A stretch of DNA of 64,000 bases, taken from NCBI RefSeq assembly GCF_001565895.1, contig NZ_LSNE01000005.1:572665-636664 (forward strand). The letters are read 5' to 3'. This DNA comes from Paraglaciecola hydrolytica (GTDB taxonomy: Bacteria; Pseudomonadota; Gammaproteobacteria; Enterobacterales; Alteromonadaceae). This document shows positions 39,128 to 49,885 of the stretch, piece by piece. Both the position numbers and the translations under genes were made by a program. The notes beneath the pieces were generated by a model. That model was given only the letters and a program-made list of their open reading frames with translations. It was not told the DNA's origin and ran no database searches. Position 1 is the stretch's first letter, and each line of letters begins with the position of its first letter.

Positions 39128-42100
39128 TTACACAACGACCTCAGCGGCAGAAGTACGTACTGTTAATAAACTGCTCAGGGCAGAGATAATCGAGGCCGTG
39201 CTATCTTGCGGCGAAAGAGCATAAAAACACTCCCACGCATGACTTTTATGCTCATTGTAATTTTCGGCTCTTTGTGGGTAGGTGGCTAAATAGGCCAAAT
39301 TAACCGCATGGCCAATAGTTACATCAACCACTATAGCCTCATCAACTTTTAAGCTTGGATTCTGTGCAAAAAAGCTGGCTAGCGCATTTAAGGTTTCGAT
39401 GGTTAATTGGCGATACTCGGCGGCTTGAATATTATTCAGCATGTGCTCGGTTAACAAGGCGAATGCGGCTTCGCCCGGCGTCATATCGCTGAGCACTACG
39501 CCGCTATTAATGCGATTACGTTTATCCATTTTGTTGCCTATCACTAGACCAGTTGTATGGTGCAATATCAGCCAAATTTGTTCGTTAAAGGCCGCTGAAC
39601 GACGATCAATAATTCCCTGATGCTGACGCCACACTAACCAGCCATCGGTGGGTATTGCGAGCTGTTCAAGACCTAAATTTTGTTGCCAATTAAGGGTATC
39701 AGAGGAACCTTTGGCATGGAGTTTTTCCATTTTTTGCGGTAAATCAGCCAGGGATTGATAATCCTCTAATACCGCTTCTATACGTTCTTGAATAAGCGAA
39801 GGTGCCATGGCCATTAAACGTTCGTAGGCTTGATCAGATGTAATATTTTCTGCTCTAGCAATTTGACTACTCAGGAGAATAATCAAGTGACTGACTCGAA
39901 TAGTCAGAAGCTCACTAAACAATTCAGGACGAGCTTTAATCAATAAACCAAGGCACAGTAAAACCTCTTGAGTAAGGATTTGATCTCTTACATCTTCGCG
40001 GCAATAAGTATGTATTTTGGCTAATAGCTCATCATCATTGAGCGGGCGTGAAATCAATGATTCATCACTATAAGCACGACCCACTTGAATGATTTTTTGG
40101 GCGACTAAGATAGCACTTACCGCCAGCCCCAAATCGCCATCTACCTTACCTAATAAACCTGATGCTTGGCGCAGAACCGACCATAAGCGTAAACGTCCAG
40201 CTTCACTATAAACCTTTTCCAATAAGTCACTCAAACGATAACAACGGTCACTAAAGGTGATGGTAGAGTTAAGTGTTTGTCGTTTCACCAACGTATTTAA
40301 TAGGGCTATTTGCTCGTAGAGATTATCTGATTGTGCCAGTCGCTCAATTAATATTTGTGGATCACTGGCCAGATCAATTTCTAACTCTTGGGCTTGGGTT
40401 AATACACTGTGCTGGCCACAGCTGATCAAGGGACTTGCCTGTACTAATAAATCCGCCAGTGGTTTTTCTGGCAAGGCATAGCCATGTAACTCATCAATGC
40501 GCTCCATACTTGCAGTCGCGCTTAGTTGCGCCATTTTACCCAGTTTGACAGGAATGCCATCCACATAACCCGATTCAATTTGTTTAACTAAGTCATAAAA
40601 AGCGCTGCGATCAGCATCCAATAAATTACGCGTTAACAAAACCGTTACTGTGGGTCTACCCAGCTCAGTCCAGTTACGATGTAGGTAACTCAGTTCACTT
40701 TTAAATCTGCGTACCAAAAAATCCAGATCATAACTTAAGAAAAATTCTTGCTGCATAAACGACGGGGTTAAACAAACCACACGAGACTTACCCAACATAT
40801 ACACACGACTAGTGGTAAGACTTTTAGGTACTCGATACACCCTGCCTGTTAAGCCTAGACTATCGCAGCGGCCAATTTGTGCATGCACCATGGCGATGTC
40901 CTCTGGGCGGCATACTTTAACGGGTGCGATGTCACTGAGGGTTTCGCTGTTAACACCAAAACTACTGAGTTCCTGTTGCAGTTTTTGATCTTCAGCCAGA
41001 AACATCAATTGCACTACAGGTTGCATCAGGGGTTTTACATGGCGACGACCAAGCGGATCTAAATCTCCTGGACGTAACAAACCATCTTCGAGCATGCAAC
41101 CGAGCAAAAATAAACTTTGCGCCCAGACTAAAGGCACGTTGTCATTGGCGATACGCTGCTGCGACCCAGGATTAAGTCTTTCCTGCTCGATGGATTCGAG
41201 AGGCACATAATACAGTTCGGGCAAAAGTTTATGACTATTTTGCTCCACCAGCACCTTGTCTAGCCTTGCACGATAGTGACTTATCTGCTCGCGATCATCA
41301 CGAAAGATGGCATCCAAATACAAATAGGCATAAAACAAGGGCCACTCTGACTCGATATTTTCGAATTGTTTAAGCTCTTGCTCTTCGTAATGCAGGCGTC
41401 CTTCATCTTCCAGCATGGTTTGATGGCCATCACGCAAAAAACGTTTTAAACCGTAAGGGCCTTCAAGTTTGGCGATGATGTCATCACGGACTTTGTTAGC
41501 AAGGTTCTGGTCTGGCACGGTAAAAGCCGGAAATCCAATCACACTCAACAAAGCCGCATCAATTTCTTTGGTATTGGATTCACGGGGTAACATAGCAGCT
41601 AAGGTGATATTCGCTTGGGCAATATTGTCTGGTACCACATGAACAACTGAACTTTGACCACCTTTGGCACCATATAAATTAAAACCAGATAAGGCCTCTA
41701 ACGCCGCTTTAGCCATGCCTAAAGAGCTAGCGTTTAGCTCTACACTGCCACTGTTACTTTTAGCGCCACGCTCCCAGATCCCAAAATCCGGGGTGCGATA
41801 AGCTCGCTCAATGTAGTACACCAAATTCTGCACAAAACAGACTTCTTCGTCGCTCCAGATAAGCTCTAAACCTGAGGCTATCATCTGGGTCAACATCAAT
41901 AAAAATACCGAGGTGGCATCAATTTGCAAATGCCCCCACTCGTGATCCGCTACGACATTCTGACCTGTCGCGGTATCGTATTTAGCATGTAACGAATCAA
42001 TGGGATTACGCGTTTTTTTAAAAGTTTCTACTTTGGCCGACTGCGCCATCATGGAGCGCAACAAAGCCCGCATCAGTTTTACCGTACGTTGTTGTAATTC

Positions 42101-42331
42101 ATAACCACGGCCGCCGTCATCATCTAATTGACGATATGCTAAGGCCAAGCCCCATACGGCCAATATGCTGTATACGTTATCCCTCACCCATGCATCTTGA
42201 TAATTGCCATGTACAGTGATGGCGGTACTGGCAGGCAATAGACCGGAAATAGGGTGTTGTTTATCCAAGATCACTGTTTTAATTTGTTGATGATAGCTAT
42301 CCAGCTTGGTTCTGAGTGTGAGGTCTTGCAT
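39128..42331 (-). CDS. GH15-like / phosphorylase-kinase-alpha-like protein
   Basis: A 1067-residue protein. The N-terminal half is an (alpha/alpha)6 glucoamylase-like domain: GNYQDAWVRDNVYSILAVWG, HAKYDTATGQNVVADHEWGH and DFGIWERGAKSNSGSVELNA, as in GH15 enzymes and the phosphorylase kinase alpha/beta subunits. The C-terminal half (about 700-1067) is helical and ends MDKRNRINSGVVLSDMTPGE. Proteins of this length and layout occur in cyanobacteria and gammaproteobacteria; glycan hydrolase activity is likely but unproved. No signal peptide, so cytoplasmic. Confidence 0.85.
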   Translation of the reverse strand: MQDLTLRTKLDSYHQQIKTVILDKQHPISGLLPASTAITVHGNYQDAWVRDNVYSILAVWGLALAYRQLDDDGGRGYELQQRTVKLMRALLRSMMAQSAKVETFKKTRNPIDSLHAKYDTATGQNVVADHEWGHLQIDATSVFLLMLTQMIASGLELIWSDEEVCFVQNLVYYIERAYRTPDFGIWERGAKSNSGSVELNASSLGMAKAALEALSGFNLYGAKGGQSSVVHVVPDNIAQANITLAAMLPRESNTKEIDAALLSVIGFPAFTVPDQNLANKVRDDIIAKLEGPYGLKRFLRDGHQTMLEDEGRLHYEEQELKQFENIESEWPLFYAYLYLDAIFRDDREQISHYRARLDKVLVEQNSHKLLPELYYVPLESIEQERLNPGSQQRIANDNVPLVWAQSLFLLGCMLEDGLLRPGDLDPLGRRHVKPLMQPVVQLMFLAEDQKLQQELSSFGVNSETLSDIAPVKVCRPEDIAMVHAQIGRCDSLGLTGRVYRVPKSLTTSRVYMLGKSRVVCLTPSFMQQEFFLSYDLDFLVRRFKSELSYLHRNWTELGRPTVTVLLTRNLLDADRSAFYDLVKQIESGYVDGIPVKLGKMAQLSATASMERIDELHGYALPEKPLADLLVQASPLISCGQHSVLTQAQELEIDLASDPQILIERLAQSDNLYEQIALLNTLVKRQTLNSTITFSDRCYRLSDLLEKVYSEAGRLRLWSVLRQASGLLGKVDGDLGLAVSAILVAQKIIQVGRAYSDESLISRPLNDDELLAKIHTYCREDVRDQILTQEVLLCLGLLIKARPELFSELLTIRVSHLIILLSSQIARAENITSDQAYERLMAMAPSLIQERIEAVLEDYQSLADLPQKMEKLHAKGSSDTLNWQQNLGLEQLAIPTDGWLVWRQHQGIIDRRSAAFNEQIWLILHHTTGLVIGNKMDKRNRINSGVVLSDMTPGEAAFALLTEHMLNNIQAAEYRQLTIETLNALASFFAQNPSLKVDEAIVVDVTIGHAVNLAYLATYPQRAENYNEHKSHAWECFYALSPQDSTASIISALSSLLTVRTSAAEVVV

Positions 42332-42657
42332 GGTTTATCCTGATTACTGGCATTGGAGGATGCGAAAAATTGTTGGCACCCTGAGAAGTTAGCACGACTA
42401 TATTACATTGCTAAGGTTTAGTAACTTTTGATCTTTTGTTGGTATTAAGTAAAACAGACAGCAAAGAGTGCGCCATTAATCTAATTCCTTGGCAAACATC
42501 GTCGTTATTAGTTTGTCGATAAGAGCAACGGGGAGTTTTAATAAGGTTTGTATTAGCACAGATCTACAACACTAATAGCGACTCACATCTTGTTGTACCC
42601 ACACTAGCAACACCTTGCACAAACAAAGTGCAGCGAGTGTGGTTGCCAGCAATCAAC
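42332..42657. other. Intergenic region between GH15-like and porin genes
   Basis: 326 bp without a credible gene. A compound hairpin (42599-42642: CCACACT / AGTGTGG outside, TGCAC-aaacaaa-GTGCA inside) lies just past the porin stop on the minus strand and may end that transcript. Nothing else recognised. Confidence 0.5.
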
Positions 42658-43578
42658 TCAGAATTTATAAGAAAGCTTGTGTTCAAAACCGAGAGCGAGG
42701 AACTTATTGTCAGGATTATTCTCTTTTTCAATTTGCGAATACCAAGCAAAGACCTTGGTATTATTGCCCAAAGGATAATCTAAACCGAGATTGAGGTTGG
42801 TATCGTCTTCTAAGGTTTGGTACTGCACTTTGTAAATTACATTGCCAGAATTAAAACTGTAACTCACCAAACCTCCCATTTGGCTTTCGCCGCCGTCAGC
42901 GGGCTCTTGTTGTTGTAACATACCACCAATCACATGCTGGCCTATCTTGTACTGCACACTGGCGCGGGTGGTATCAAAACCATTTACATCAAAGTCGTGG
43001 GCGATTGCCGCAAACAAAGGATATTTTTTCAGGTTTTCATCACCATAAAATACACCTGCAGACGTGGCAGAGTCACCCTGCGCACTTTTTTCAGCTTGAT
43101 AAGTTACTTTAATATTAAAACCCTGATAAGAAGGGGAGCTATAACTGGCAACATCGCTCAGACGATTTTCACCTTTCCAGATTTTGGCTATATCACCTTC
43201 GTAATGGTTGTATAAATCGATTTTACCTTGCGCCATCCATAATGCGGTAAAATTGCGTCCCAAGGTCAACTCGCCAAAACCGCCACGTATACCTACATAC
43301 TGAGGTCTTTCGGTTAAACTATCGTTGCCAGATTCTGCGGTAATATCTACTTTCCATTCGAGGCGATACACCACCGAAATACCATCCACAATCTGATAAT
43401 CACCTTTCACACCAATCCATGAGTTATTACTTTTAATTTCACTAAAACGCCCATCACCTTTATCAGAGGATTGCGCATCTACATTCAGCTTGGCATAAAA
43501 TTCACCTTGATTTTGCTCTTCTCCTAAGGCCTGCATACTCACTAGAGCCATCAAAGGTAATAATTTACTCAGATTCAT
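42658..43578 (-). CDS. Gram-negative porin
   Basis: A 306-residue outer-membrane porin. Start MNLSKLLPLMALVSMQALGE chosen with GAGG five bases upstream. Signal peptide, then 16-strand-type pattern: EFYAKLNVDAQSSDKGDGRF, SWIGVKGDYQIVDGISVVYR, YVGIRGGFGELTLGRNFTAL (the classic porin G-x-L-x-G-R motif) and a C-terminus ending EHKLSYKF. Length is slightly below usual porins. Probably general diffusion of small solutes. Confidence 0.93.
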   Translation of the reverse strand: MNLSKLLPLMALVSMQALGEEQNQGEFYAKLNVDAQSSDKGDGRFSEIKSNNSWIGVKGDYQIVDGISVVYRLEWKVDITAESGNDSLTERPQYVGIRGGFGELTLGRNFTALWMAQGKIDLYNHYEGDIAKIWKGENRLSDVASYSSPSYQGFNIKVTYQAEKSAQGDSATSAGVFYGDENLKKYPLFAAIAHDFDVNGFDTTRASVQYKIGQHVIGGMLQQQEPADGGESQMGGLVSYSFNSGNVIYKVQYQTLEDDTNLNLGLDYPLGNNTKVFAWYSQIEKENNPDNKFLALGFEHKLSYKF

Positions 43579-43732
43579 CTTAGCCTCGCTTTGCAAATTC
43601 AGAATTATTAGCATATACCAAAAGTATTAAAACGCTTGGTTGATATAAAAAAATAGCTATTTAACTTTTAAAATCAAGATTGTAGGCACAAGCGAATTTG
43701 GCGAACTACACTCAAAAGGCAATTTTACATAA

Positions 43733-43759
43733 TCAAGTTATAATCTTTGCAGCCGATGT
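43733..43759 (+). promoter_or_regulatory. Sigma-28 (FliA)-like promoter
   Basis: TCAAGTTA, 11-bp spacer, GCCGATGT against the consensus TAAAGTTT-N11-GCCGATAA: six of eight bases match in each box and the spacing is exact. Placed 38 bp upstream of the chemotaxis receptor start, suggesting flagellar-class control. Confidence 0.65.
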
Positions 43760-43797
43760 ATTTACATGGTTTATTTAAGGTTTAAGGGGTGTTATTT

Positions 43798-45438
43798 GTG
43801 ACTACCAATGATTTATCAATTCGCTATAAATTTGCTATTCCTCTGTTTGCCATCACGTTAATGTTGATACTCATCACCGTATTAAGCATCTCGACCAACA
43901 ACAAATTAACCAATAATGTGGATAGGCTGTCCGGCACTTTTATGAACGCCATTGAAGTGGCCCTAAATGCTGACAGAGATCTCTATCAGGCACTCACCGC
44001 GAGTCAAAATTATTTACTAAAAGTGGAGCGTGGGAATAACAGCGCAAATGCAGAAATAGATAGCTTTAATGAAAATGCCCAACAAGCCTTAGATCGTATG
44101 AACAAAGCCAGGCAACTCCTTTTGGATTATCCGCAAGTTGAACAATCCATCAAAAACTTTGAAAGTGACTACCGAACATGGTTAACCGAAGCCCGCAAAG
44201 TATTTACCATGGCCGATTCAGGCAAAGTCACTGAGGCCGCCGAATTTGGCAGCACTGAGGTTATCGAACATTTCGAAAGATTACGCAAAAATTATGATGT
44301 GATGGGCAGTAAGGCCAAAGAAGTTGCCGATGTCATTACGCAGGAAGCCAGAGATGCCAGCGATTCACAGCGAGTTATTTTGAATGTATTAATAGTGGTA
44401 ACCCTCATAGTCTGTACCTTAAGCGTGATTTACGGTCCCAAATTAGTCACCACCCGCGTAGCTGAATTGAACAATGTGATCAGAACCATTAGCGAAGGTG
44501 AGGGAGATTTGCGTACTCGCCTAAACGCTAACGGTAAAGACGAGCTAGCGACTTTGGCTGGCACTTTTAATGGCATGATGTCAAAACTACAGAACTTGAT
44601 TGTAATGGTAAAAAATGACGCGGTAACGCTCAATCAAGCGGTTAAAGATTTAAATGGCTCGGCTAGCCAAAATCAGTCTATTTCTGATGAACAATCCATT
44701 AATTTGCATCAAATATCCGATGCCTTAAACCAAATGGGACAAGCCATTCATGAGATAGCCCATAGCTCTCAAACCGCACAAAGTGAAACTGAAGAAGTCA
44801 AACAAAATACCACTATGTCGAGCAAAGTGGTGGATGAATCCGTAGTAAACATTAGTCACTTATCTGATGCCATTGCTCATGCTAAAGAAGTGATTGCAAA
44901 ACTTGCTGTTGAGTCTCATCAGATTGTTCAGGTACTGGCGGTTATCCGCTCAATCGCCGATCAAACTAACTTATTAGCCTTAAATGCGGCAATTGAAGCC
45001 GCCAGAGCGGGCGAGCAAGGAAGAGGCTTTGCAGTTGTGGCAGATGAAGTAAGAACCCTTGCGAGTCGTACGCAAAAATCCACCGAAGATATTCAAAAGA
45101 TGATTGCTGGTTTGGAGAAAGGAGTGGAAGAAGCGGTTACTGCCATCACCCTAGGTTCAACTCAGGTTGAAGATGTGGTCAACATGTCGCAACGTTTACA
45201 CGACTCGCTCAAAGTAGTACATGCTTCGGTCAGCACCACTTCTGGCATCATTATTCAAATCGCCACAGCAACTGAAGAACAAAGTAAAGTGGTTGATGAC
45301 ATCAATCACACTATCGGAATGCTCAATGGTTTGTCACAACAAAGTAGTGAAGTCGTCAAACAAACCAATACGGTATCGAGCAATATTGCGTTACTTGCGA
45401 GTGGTTTGAATAATAATGTTGGGCGTTTTAAAGTTTAG
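43798..45438 (+). CDS. Methyl-accepting chemotaxis protein
   Basis: A 546-residue receptor. GTG at 43798 is preferred (AAGGGG upstream); a GTG at 43789 adds three residues. Helix 1 at about 12-35, a periplasmic sensor of about 150 residues with helical-bundle character ([20 protein letters not shown]), helix 2 at about 192-212, HAMP to about 265, and the signalling domain with the conserved tip [20 protein letters not shown] and [20 protein letters not shown]. No C-terminal NWETF pentapeptide. Ligand unknown. Confidence 0.95.
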   Translation: MTTNDLSIRYKFAIPLFAITLMLILITVLSISTNNKLTNNVDRLSGTFMNAIEVALNADRDLYQALTASQNYLLKVERGNNSANAEIDSFNENAQQALDRMNKARQLLLDYPQVEQSIKNFESDYRTWLTEARKVFTMADSGKVTEAAEFGSTEVIEHFERLRKNYDVMGSKAKEVADVITQEARDASDSQRVILNVLIVVTLIVCTLSVIYGPKLVTTRVAELNNVIRTISEGEGDLRTRLNANGKDELATLAGTFNGMMSKLQNLIVMVKNDAVTLNQAVKDLNGSASQNQSISDEQSINLHQISDALNQMGQAIHEIAHSSQTAQSETEEVKQNTTMSSKVVDESVVNISHLSDAIAHAKEVIAKLAVESHQIVQVLAVIRSIADQTNLLALNAAIEAARAGEQGRGFAVVADEVRTLASRTQKSTEDIQKMIAGLEKGVEEAVTAITLGSTQVEDVVNMSQRLHDSLKVVHASVSTTSGIIIQIATATEEQSKVVDDINHTIGMLNGLSQQSSEVVKQTNTVSSNIALLASGLNNNVGRFKV

Positions 45439-45474
45439 TTGGCTACTCTCACTCCCCCAAAAATCACTTAGTAC

Positions 45475-45505
45475 GGCAAAGGTTATAGAGTTGATTTCCT
45501 TTGCC
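45475..45505. terminator. Hairpin between convergent genes
   Basis: Perfect 8-bp stem GGCAAAGG / CCTTTGCC with a 15-base loop, between the chemotaxis gene (ends 45438) and the convergent binding protein (ends 45574). No U-tract, so function is uncertain. Confidence 0.35.
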
Positions 45506-45573
45506 GCCGCCGTGTAATTCCAATGATTTTGGGTAAATACTGTGACGTTTAATCTTGTCACTGTCGTTTGGTA

Positions 45574-46350
45574 TTAAAAAACAAGGATGTTGTTTACCAC
45601 CTCAGAATCTATATTCAATTGGCTGCGTAAAATACCCTGCCAACGTAAAGCAATATTCTGTAATTCACCATTTTCTGCGATCTCGCTAAAAGCCATCTGC
45701 CACTGCTTAACCAACTGGGGAGATGAGCCCTTAGACATCACGATATAGACCGATGCCTGATTAAGTACAAACACCGACTTAAAACGACTAGATTCTATCC
45801 CTAAAGAATTGGCCTGAATTAACAAGCCATGTTTTTCATACACAATCGCCTCTACCCGCCCTAGCTCTAACATTTGAATATTTTGTTTGTGCATCGTCAC
45901 GGAATTGAGATTTTTGAAATTGGCATTGACTAACCACTCTTCACGCACATCGCCACGTACCACACCAATGCTCGACAAAACACGCAGGTCTTGTAAGGAT
46001 CCAACACTAATATGCCTGTTTGCCATGGTAAAAACTTCCCACTTTTTATCCATCACCTTAGCTATCCAGTTAAAATGGGGTTCACGAGAAGGGGTCCGGG
46101 AAATGCTCATCAGCAGAGTATTGGGCTCGTCAGCCATAATATTCAGCCCACGCGCTTCAGGGATAAAGTTGATCCTTGCATGATGGTTAAGCGTCTTTTG
46201 CATGGCTTTAACAATATCAACCACATAACCATCTGGTTGATTGCTACTATCAATAAAGGCAGCCGGTGGCTCATCCACTGCCAGTATTTTTAGCTCTTGT
46301 GCATCTATGCCGCAAACAATCAAACTGAGTAATATTAGGATATGTCTCAA
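45574..46350 (-). CDS. Orphan periplasmic solute-binding protein (SBP_bac_3)
   Basis: A 258-residue protein with a signal peptide (MRHILILLSLIVCGIDAQEL) and the two-lobed type-3 fold: ILAVDEPPAAFIDSSNQPDG at the start, LLMSISRTPSREPHFNWIAK and the hinge region. No ABC-transporter permease or ATPase nearby. It resembles the protein at 51566 (both have a SMSISRTxxREPxFxW-type segment). Might act as a chemosensory or regulatory binding protein; it lies next to a chemoreceptor. Confidence 0.88.
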   Translation of the reverse strand: MRHILILLSLIVCGIDAQELKILAVDEPPAAFIDSSNQPDGYVVDIVKAMQKTLNHHARINFIPEARGLNIMADEPNTLLMSISRTPSREPHFNWIAKVMDKKWEVFTMANRHISVGSLQDLRVLSSIGVVRGDVREEWLVNANFKNLNSVTMHKQNIQMLELGRVEAIVYEKHGLLIQANSLGIESSRFKSVFVLNQASVYIVMSKGSSPQLVKQWQMAFSEIAENGELQNIALRWQGILRSQLNIDSEVVNNILVF

Positions 46351-46457
46351 AAGCGCTACCAGTAAAATCTACACTTAGGTCATAAATGTAGATTGTTCAC
46401 CGATATTAAGAAAGAAATTCTGTAATTTTGCATTCTTTGTGCAAAAAAAATGTAGCA

Positions 46458-46784
46458 CTATTTTTTTACCCAAGCCCCATTCACCCAAACATAGTGACCA
46501 GCCAAGGTTTTAGCATAGGCTTTTTGCGCCGCGAGTTTTTCAACCTGCTCCACACTGATATTATTTTTTGCCGCGAGTTCCCGATAAATCTTTTGACGCT
46601 GCTGATTAATATCCTCTACCAGAGCCTGCACCCCTTTCTCAGCAACAATCTGCGCTAAATAACCATTATCTTTTTCACCCACCCAGCCATTTTGTTTAGC
46701 TTCATCTAATTCCAAGGCCATACTCATGGTACTGAATAGCACCGCAACTACGACAATAACGTTTCGTAACCAATTGATTTTCAT
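46458..46784 (-). CDS. ydbL: YdbL-family protein
   Basis: A 108-residue periplasmic protein with a signal peptide (VIVVVAVLFSTMSMALELDE). DUF1318/YdbL signature ELDEAKQNGWVGEKDNGYLA, EDINQQRQKIYRELAAKN and the C-terminal AGHYVWVNGAWVKK. In Escherichia coli YdbL works with YdbH and YnbE in lipid transport to the outer membrane. Third gene of ydbH-ynbE-ydbL here; 20 bp after ynbE. Confidence 0.93.
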   Translation of the reverse strand: MKINWLRNVIVVVAVLFSTMSMALELDEAKQNGWVGEKDNGYLAQIVAEKGVQALVEDINQQRQKIYRELAAKNNISVEQVEKLAAQKAYAKTLAGHYVWVNGAWVKK

Positions 46785-46804
46785 AAAATACTCCTGACTT
46801 CGAA

Positions 46805-46984
46805 TTAAAATAAGTTGCTGTCTTCGCTGAAAATATTATCCAGCTCTTTATCCACTTTTACGCGGATCTCATGATCAATTTTGACGTTTATATTAATGGT
46901 AATTGGCTCTTTAGTTTCAACCTGTACGGTGTGAGTACAAGCTGTCATTAATATAAACATCGGCATCACTAGATAGTATTTCAT
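46805..46984 (-). CDS. ynbE: YnbE-family small lipoprotein
   Basis: A 59-residue lipoprotein: MKYYLVMPMFILMTACTHTV, lipobox MTAC, then PITININVKIDHEIRVKVDK and a short acidic tail. In Escherichia coli YnbE is the outer-membrane partner of the AsmA-like bridge YdbH. Overlaps ydbH by 4 bp (ATGA). Too short to be noticed by length filters, but conserved. Confidence 0.92.
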   Translation of the reverse strand: MKYYLVMPMFILMTACTHTVQVETKEPITININVKIDHEIRVKVDKELDNIFSEDSNLF

Positions 46985-49797
46985 TGCTTAGCTCCTTTGC
47001 TGATGTTCTGTTCAATTTTGTCCTGAATATTATTTGTCACTCTAAGTGTTTCCAACAGGGTAAACAGATTTTCTTGATGGGTGTAATTAAAATTTACTGC
47101 CTGTTTTTTATCTGGATTTTGCCCATAAAAAGCCAAGTCTAAATATAACCATCCATCAGGTTTTAAGGTAACCTTACTGGCTAACTGACTAAAATGATAA
47201 TTTTCTAAAAATCCTAACTCTCCTTGCTGCTGTTTAATGCTGTCAAATGCAGGGTTACCCTTAATCGTTAATATACCACCGCCCTGACTCACTACCTTAC
47301 CCTCGTCTATCCCTACTGTTTGTTTGTTACTATTCACTGGCAATTTACCACCGATATGACCGGTAATACTGATGCCAGGTTGATCTTGTAAGGCAACAAT
47401 TTGCGCCAAATCAATGTTTTCTAGCACCACATCAATATGTTGTTCACGTCCATCTAACCAAACATCTTTAAGCCTAAACTGCCCACCAAGGGTATTGCCG
47501 TTGATATTTTCAAGTTTTAAAGCTGTATTTTGTGTTAACAAGGTGGCAGTAATATGTTCAATAGGTAAACCCACATTTAATAAATTTAGCCGCAGTGTAG
47601 ATGCGCCCAACTGAAGCCCGGCTGAACTAATACTGATTGGCGACTGGCTCGACAAACCACTAAACAAATATTCTGCATAACGCCCACTGACATCATCGAG
47701 TTTCACATCAGCTGCAACATCAAGTTCACTATTTTGTGAGTTGAGCGTGGTAACTACCCTTGCATTTAACTTGCCCTGTGTGAGAGTAAGATCAGGACTG
47801 AGTTGTCGAATCAAAGGCTGTAAATCGGTGACATTTTGCTGCTCAACCAACAAACTTACATGTTGCTGCTGTTGTTCTACCTCTGCCTTCAACGAGTTTT
47901 CCAACAAGATTTTATGGTGTGAAAAAGAGTTATCTAGCGTAAATCCTGTCTTACCCTGATGCTCAAAACTAAGCGTTTTTAACAATAAAGGTTTGTCAGT
48001 CATTTCAATAACAAGGTTAGTGGCCTTAGTCTGCCCAGAAAACTCTGCACTATTGCGCTTTAATAATTTGGCATTTAGTTGATTGTTAACTTTACTAAGT
48101 TTAATACCTTCAAGCTGAATGGCGTCGAGTTGAGTACCTAAAGTAAACTGCAAGTCATCTACATTGTCACCCAACACTTGTATTTGATTATTGAGTTTTA
48201 CAACTTGTACATCGTTGCTGTGTAACTTGCTTAACACGCTATCAACATGCAAATTGACTTGACTAAAGCTATCTATACCATCGTCAAAAGGTGTTGCGGA
48301 TAACATCGCACTAAAACTTATTTGGTTGTCTAACTGAGCAGCCTTAAACAACTTATAGCTTGGCTGTTGCACCATATTATCGAGCTTAATCTGCAGTGTA
48401 TTCTCTGGATTAATCGACATATCTAACTGGCTGTGCAACTTAGTCAAAGCAAGTTCAAAACCTATAACGGTATCAGCCTGCAAATCAGCACTCAACTGGA
48501 TACCAGTGGCCTGACTGCCACTTAACTTAATATCTGCCGTTAGCTGAGTCAGCGATATATTATCCTTGCTCAGTTGGTGCACGTTTAAATGTGATAACCC
48601 ATCAATAAGTGTCCATTGTAAAGCGCTGAGTGGCAGGTTTTCTGGCAGGACAGCGTGTAGTTGCCCTGTACTGTTTAACTCTAATTTTCCTGAGGAAAAC
48701 TCAAATACACTTAACTGCTGCTTTATGCTGAGATTATACGCAAGCTCGATGACACCCTTAAATGTGTAGCGAAGATCCTGCAGCAACAATTGTTTTTCTA
48801 GCATGTGAGTAGTTAGCTGTAACTCTGGGAGCGTAATATGTTGAAAATCAAGATATACCGGCTTAGGCACACTAAAATCAAAACGTTGTAACTGTAGGTC
48901 TGCTAAAGGTTTTGGCAAGGCTTCACACTCACTCAGATCAATGGTGTTGTGCATAGCACTTAAATCAATATTCACATAAGGCGTCACAAGTAGTTCGGGC
49001 AGGCTAGTATCGAAGCTGCCTTGCATTTGCAGATGTGTACTACAGTTTGGCAATACTAGCCGTAAATCCACATTAACATCATGTTTTGCCCTGAGCTGGC
49101 GGCCATCAAAATCAATACGACTAACAAATTTTGCGTTGTCTGCGACATCATCCGTCAACCAGTTAATATGTTGTTGCTGAAAGGTTTGGGCAAGCGGCAG
49201 GGTTTTTATTACATCAGCTAAAGTCCATTCTATCTCAGCCTGCCAGATCTTATTTTGCAGTCGTATATTTGCGGTAATATCGCCACTTAGCACTAAAGTC
49301 GCGGCATTATCTAAGCTCACCGCCACTTGTATTTCTTTGGCCAGTAAGGGCGAGATTAAACGTAGTTTTTCTATTGAAACTGTGGGTAGATTGGCGGGTA
49401 ATTGGAAATCTGTTAGCGCTGGGCTTGTTGATGGTTCAACAGGAGCGAGAGGCTTATCGACATGTTGTAAATACACACTACTGATCATTACGCTGTTTGC
49501 ACTGCGTAACCACGTTGCATTATCTAAATTAAGTAGTAGATTTGGCAGTTCAATGCACAGTTTGTTGACTTGAATATTAGCTTGCCAATCAAAATCCAAG
49601 TCGAGACAGTTAACTTGTAATTGTTGCTCTTGGGTAATATGTTCAAGAATAATTTTGCCTAGGGTATTGCGCAGCAAATAAGCACCAGCCAATAAAATAA
49701 CCAACAAAAAACACAAACCAAGTAAGGCAATTAAGCCTTTTTTATGGTTTCTATTTTTTCCAATGTTAGCCAGTAAATTATTCACTTCCCTACCCAA
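46981..49797 (-). CDS. ydbH: YdbH, AsmA-like inter-membrane lipid transporter
   Basis: A 938-residue protein with an N-terminal membrane helix (LIALLGLCFLLVILLAGAYL) and a long beta-rich periplasmic part that forms a hydrophobic groove in the AsmA/YhdP/TamB class, for example HIDVVLENIDLAQIVALQDQ and GQFRLKDVWLDGREQ. With YdbL and YnbE it transfers phospholipid to the outer membrane. Length matches E. coli YdbH (about 880). First of three co-translated genes. Confidence 0.93.
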   Translation of the reverse strand: MGREVNNLLANIGKNRNHKKGLIALLGLCFLLVILLAGAYLLRNTLGKIILEHITQEQQLQVNCLDLDFDWQANIQVNKLCIELPNLLLNLDNATWLRSANSVMISSVYLQHVDKPLAPVEPSTSPALTDFQLPANLPTVSIEKLRLISPLLAKEIQVAVSLDNAATLVLSGDITANIRLQNKIWQAEIEWTLADVIKTLPLAQTFQQQHINWLTDDVADNAKFVSRIDFDGRQLRAKHDVNVDLRLVLPNCSTHLQMQGSFDTSLPELLVTPYVNIDLSAMHNTIDLSECEALPKPLADLQLQRFDFSVPKPVYLDFQHITLPELQLTTHMLEKQLLLQDLRYTFKGVIELAYNLSIKQQLSVFEFSSGKLELNSTGQLHAVLPENLPLSALQWTLIDGLSHLNVHQLSKDNISLTQLTADIKLSGSQATGIQLSADLQADTVIGFELALTKLHSQLDMSINPENTLQIKLDNMVQQPSYKLFKAAQLDNQISFSAMLSATPFDDGIDSFSQVNLHVDSVLSKLHSNDVQVVKLNNQIQVLGDNVDDLQFTLGTQLDAIQLEGIKLSKVNNQLNAKLLKRNSAEFSGQTKATNLVIEMTDKPLLLKTLSFEHQGKTGFTLDNSFSHHKILLENSLKAEVEQQQQHVSLLVEQQNVTDLQPLIRQLSPDLTLTQGKLNARVVTTLNSQNSELDVAADVKLDDVSGRYAEYLFSGLSSQSPISISSAGLQLGASTLRLNLLNVGLPIEHITATLLTQNTALKLENINGNTLGGQFRLKDVWLDGREQHIDVVLENIDLAQIVALQDQPGISITGHIGGKLPVNSNKQTVGIDEGKVVSQGGGILTIKGNPAFDSIKQQQGELGFLENYHFSQLASKVTLKPDGWLYLDLAFYGQNPDKKQAVNFNYTHQENLFTLLETLRVTNNIQDKIEQNISKGAKQ

Positions 49798-49885
49798 TTA
49801 AGCTGCATAAGGCTCCTGTGTCCATATCATATCGGTTTTACAATTAAAGTATTGCTAATAGCCAATAAAAAGTTTGCATTTAATG

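Noticed and set aside
45475-45505. Confident terminator for both convergent genes
   Set aside because: Stem is good but there is no U-tract on either strand; listed only at low confidence.
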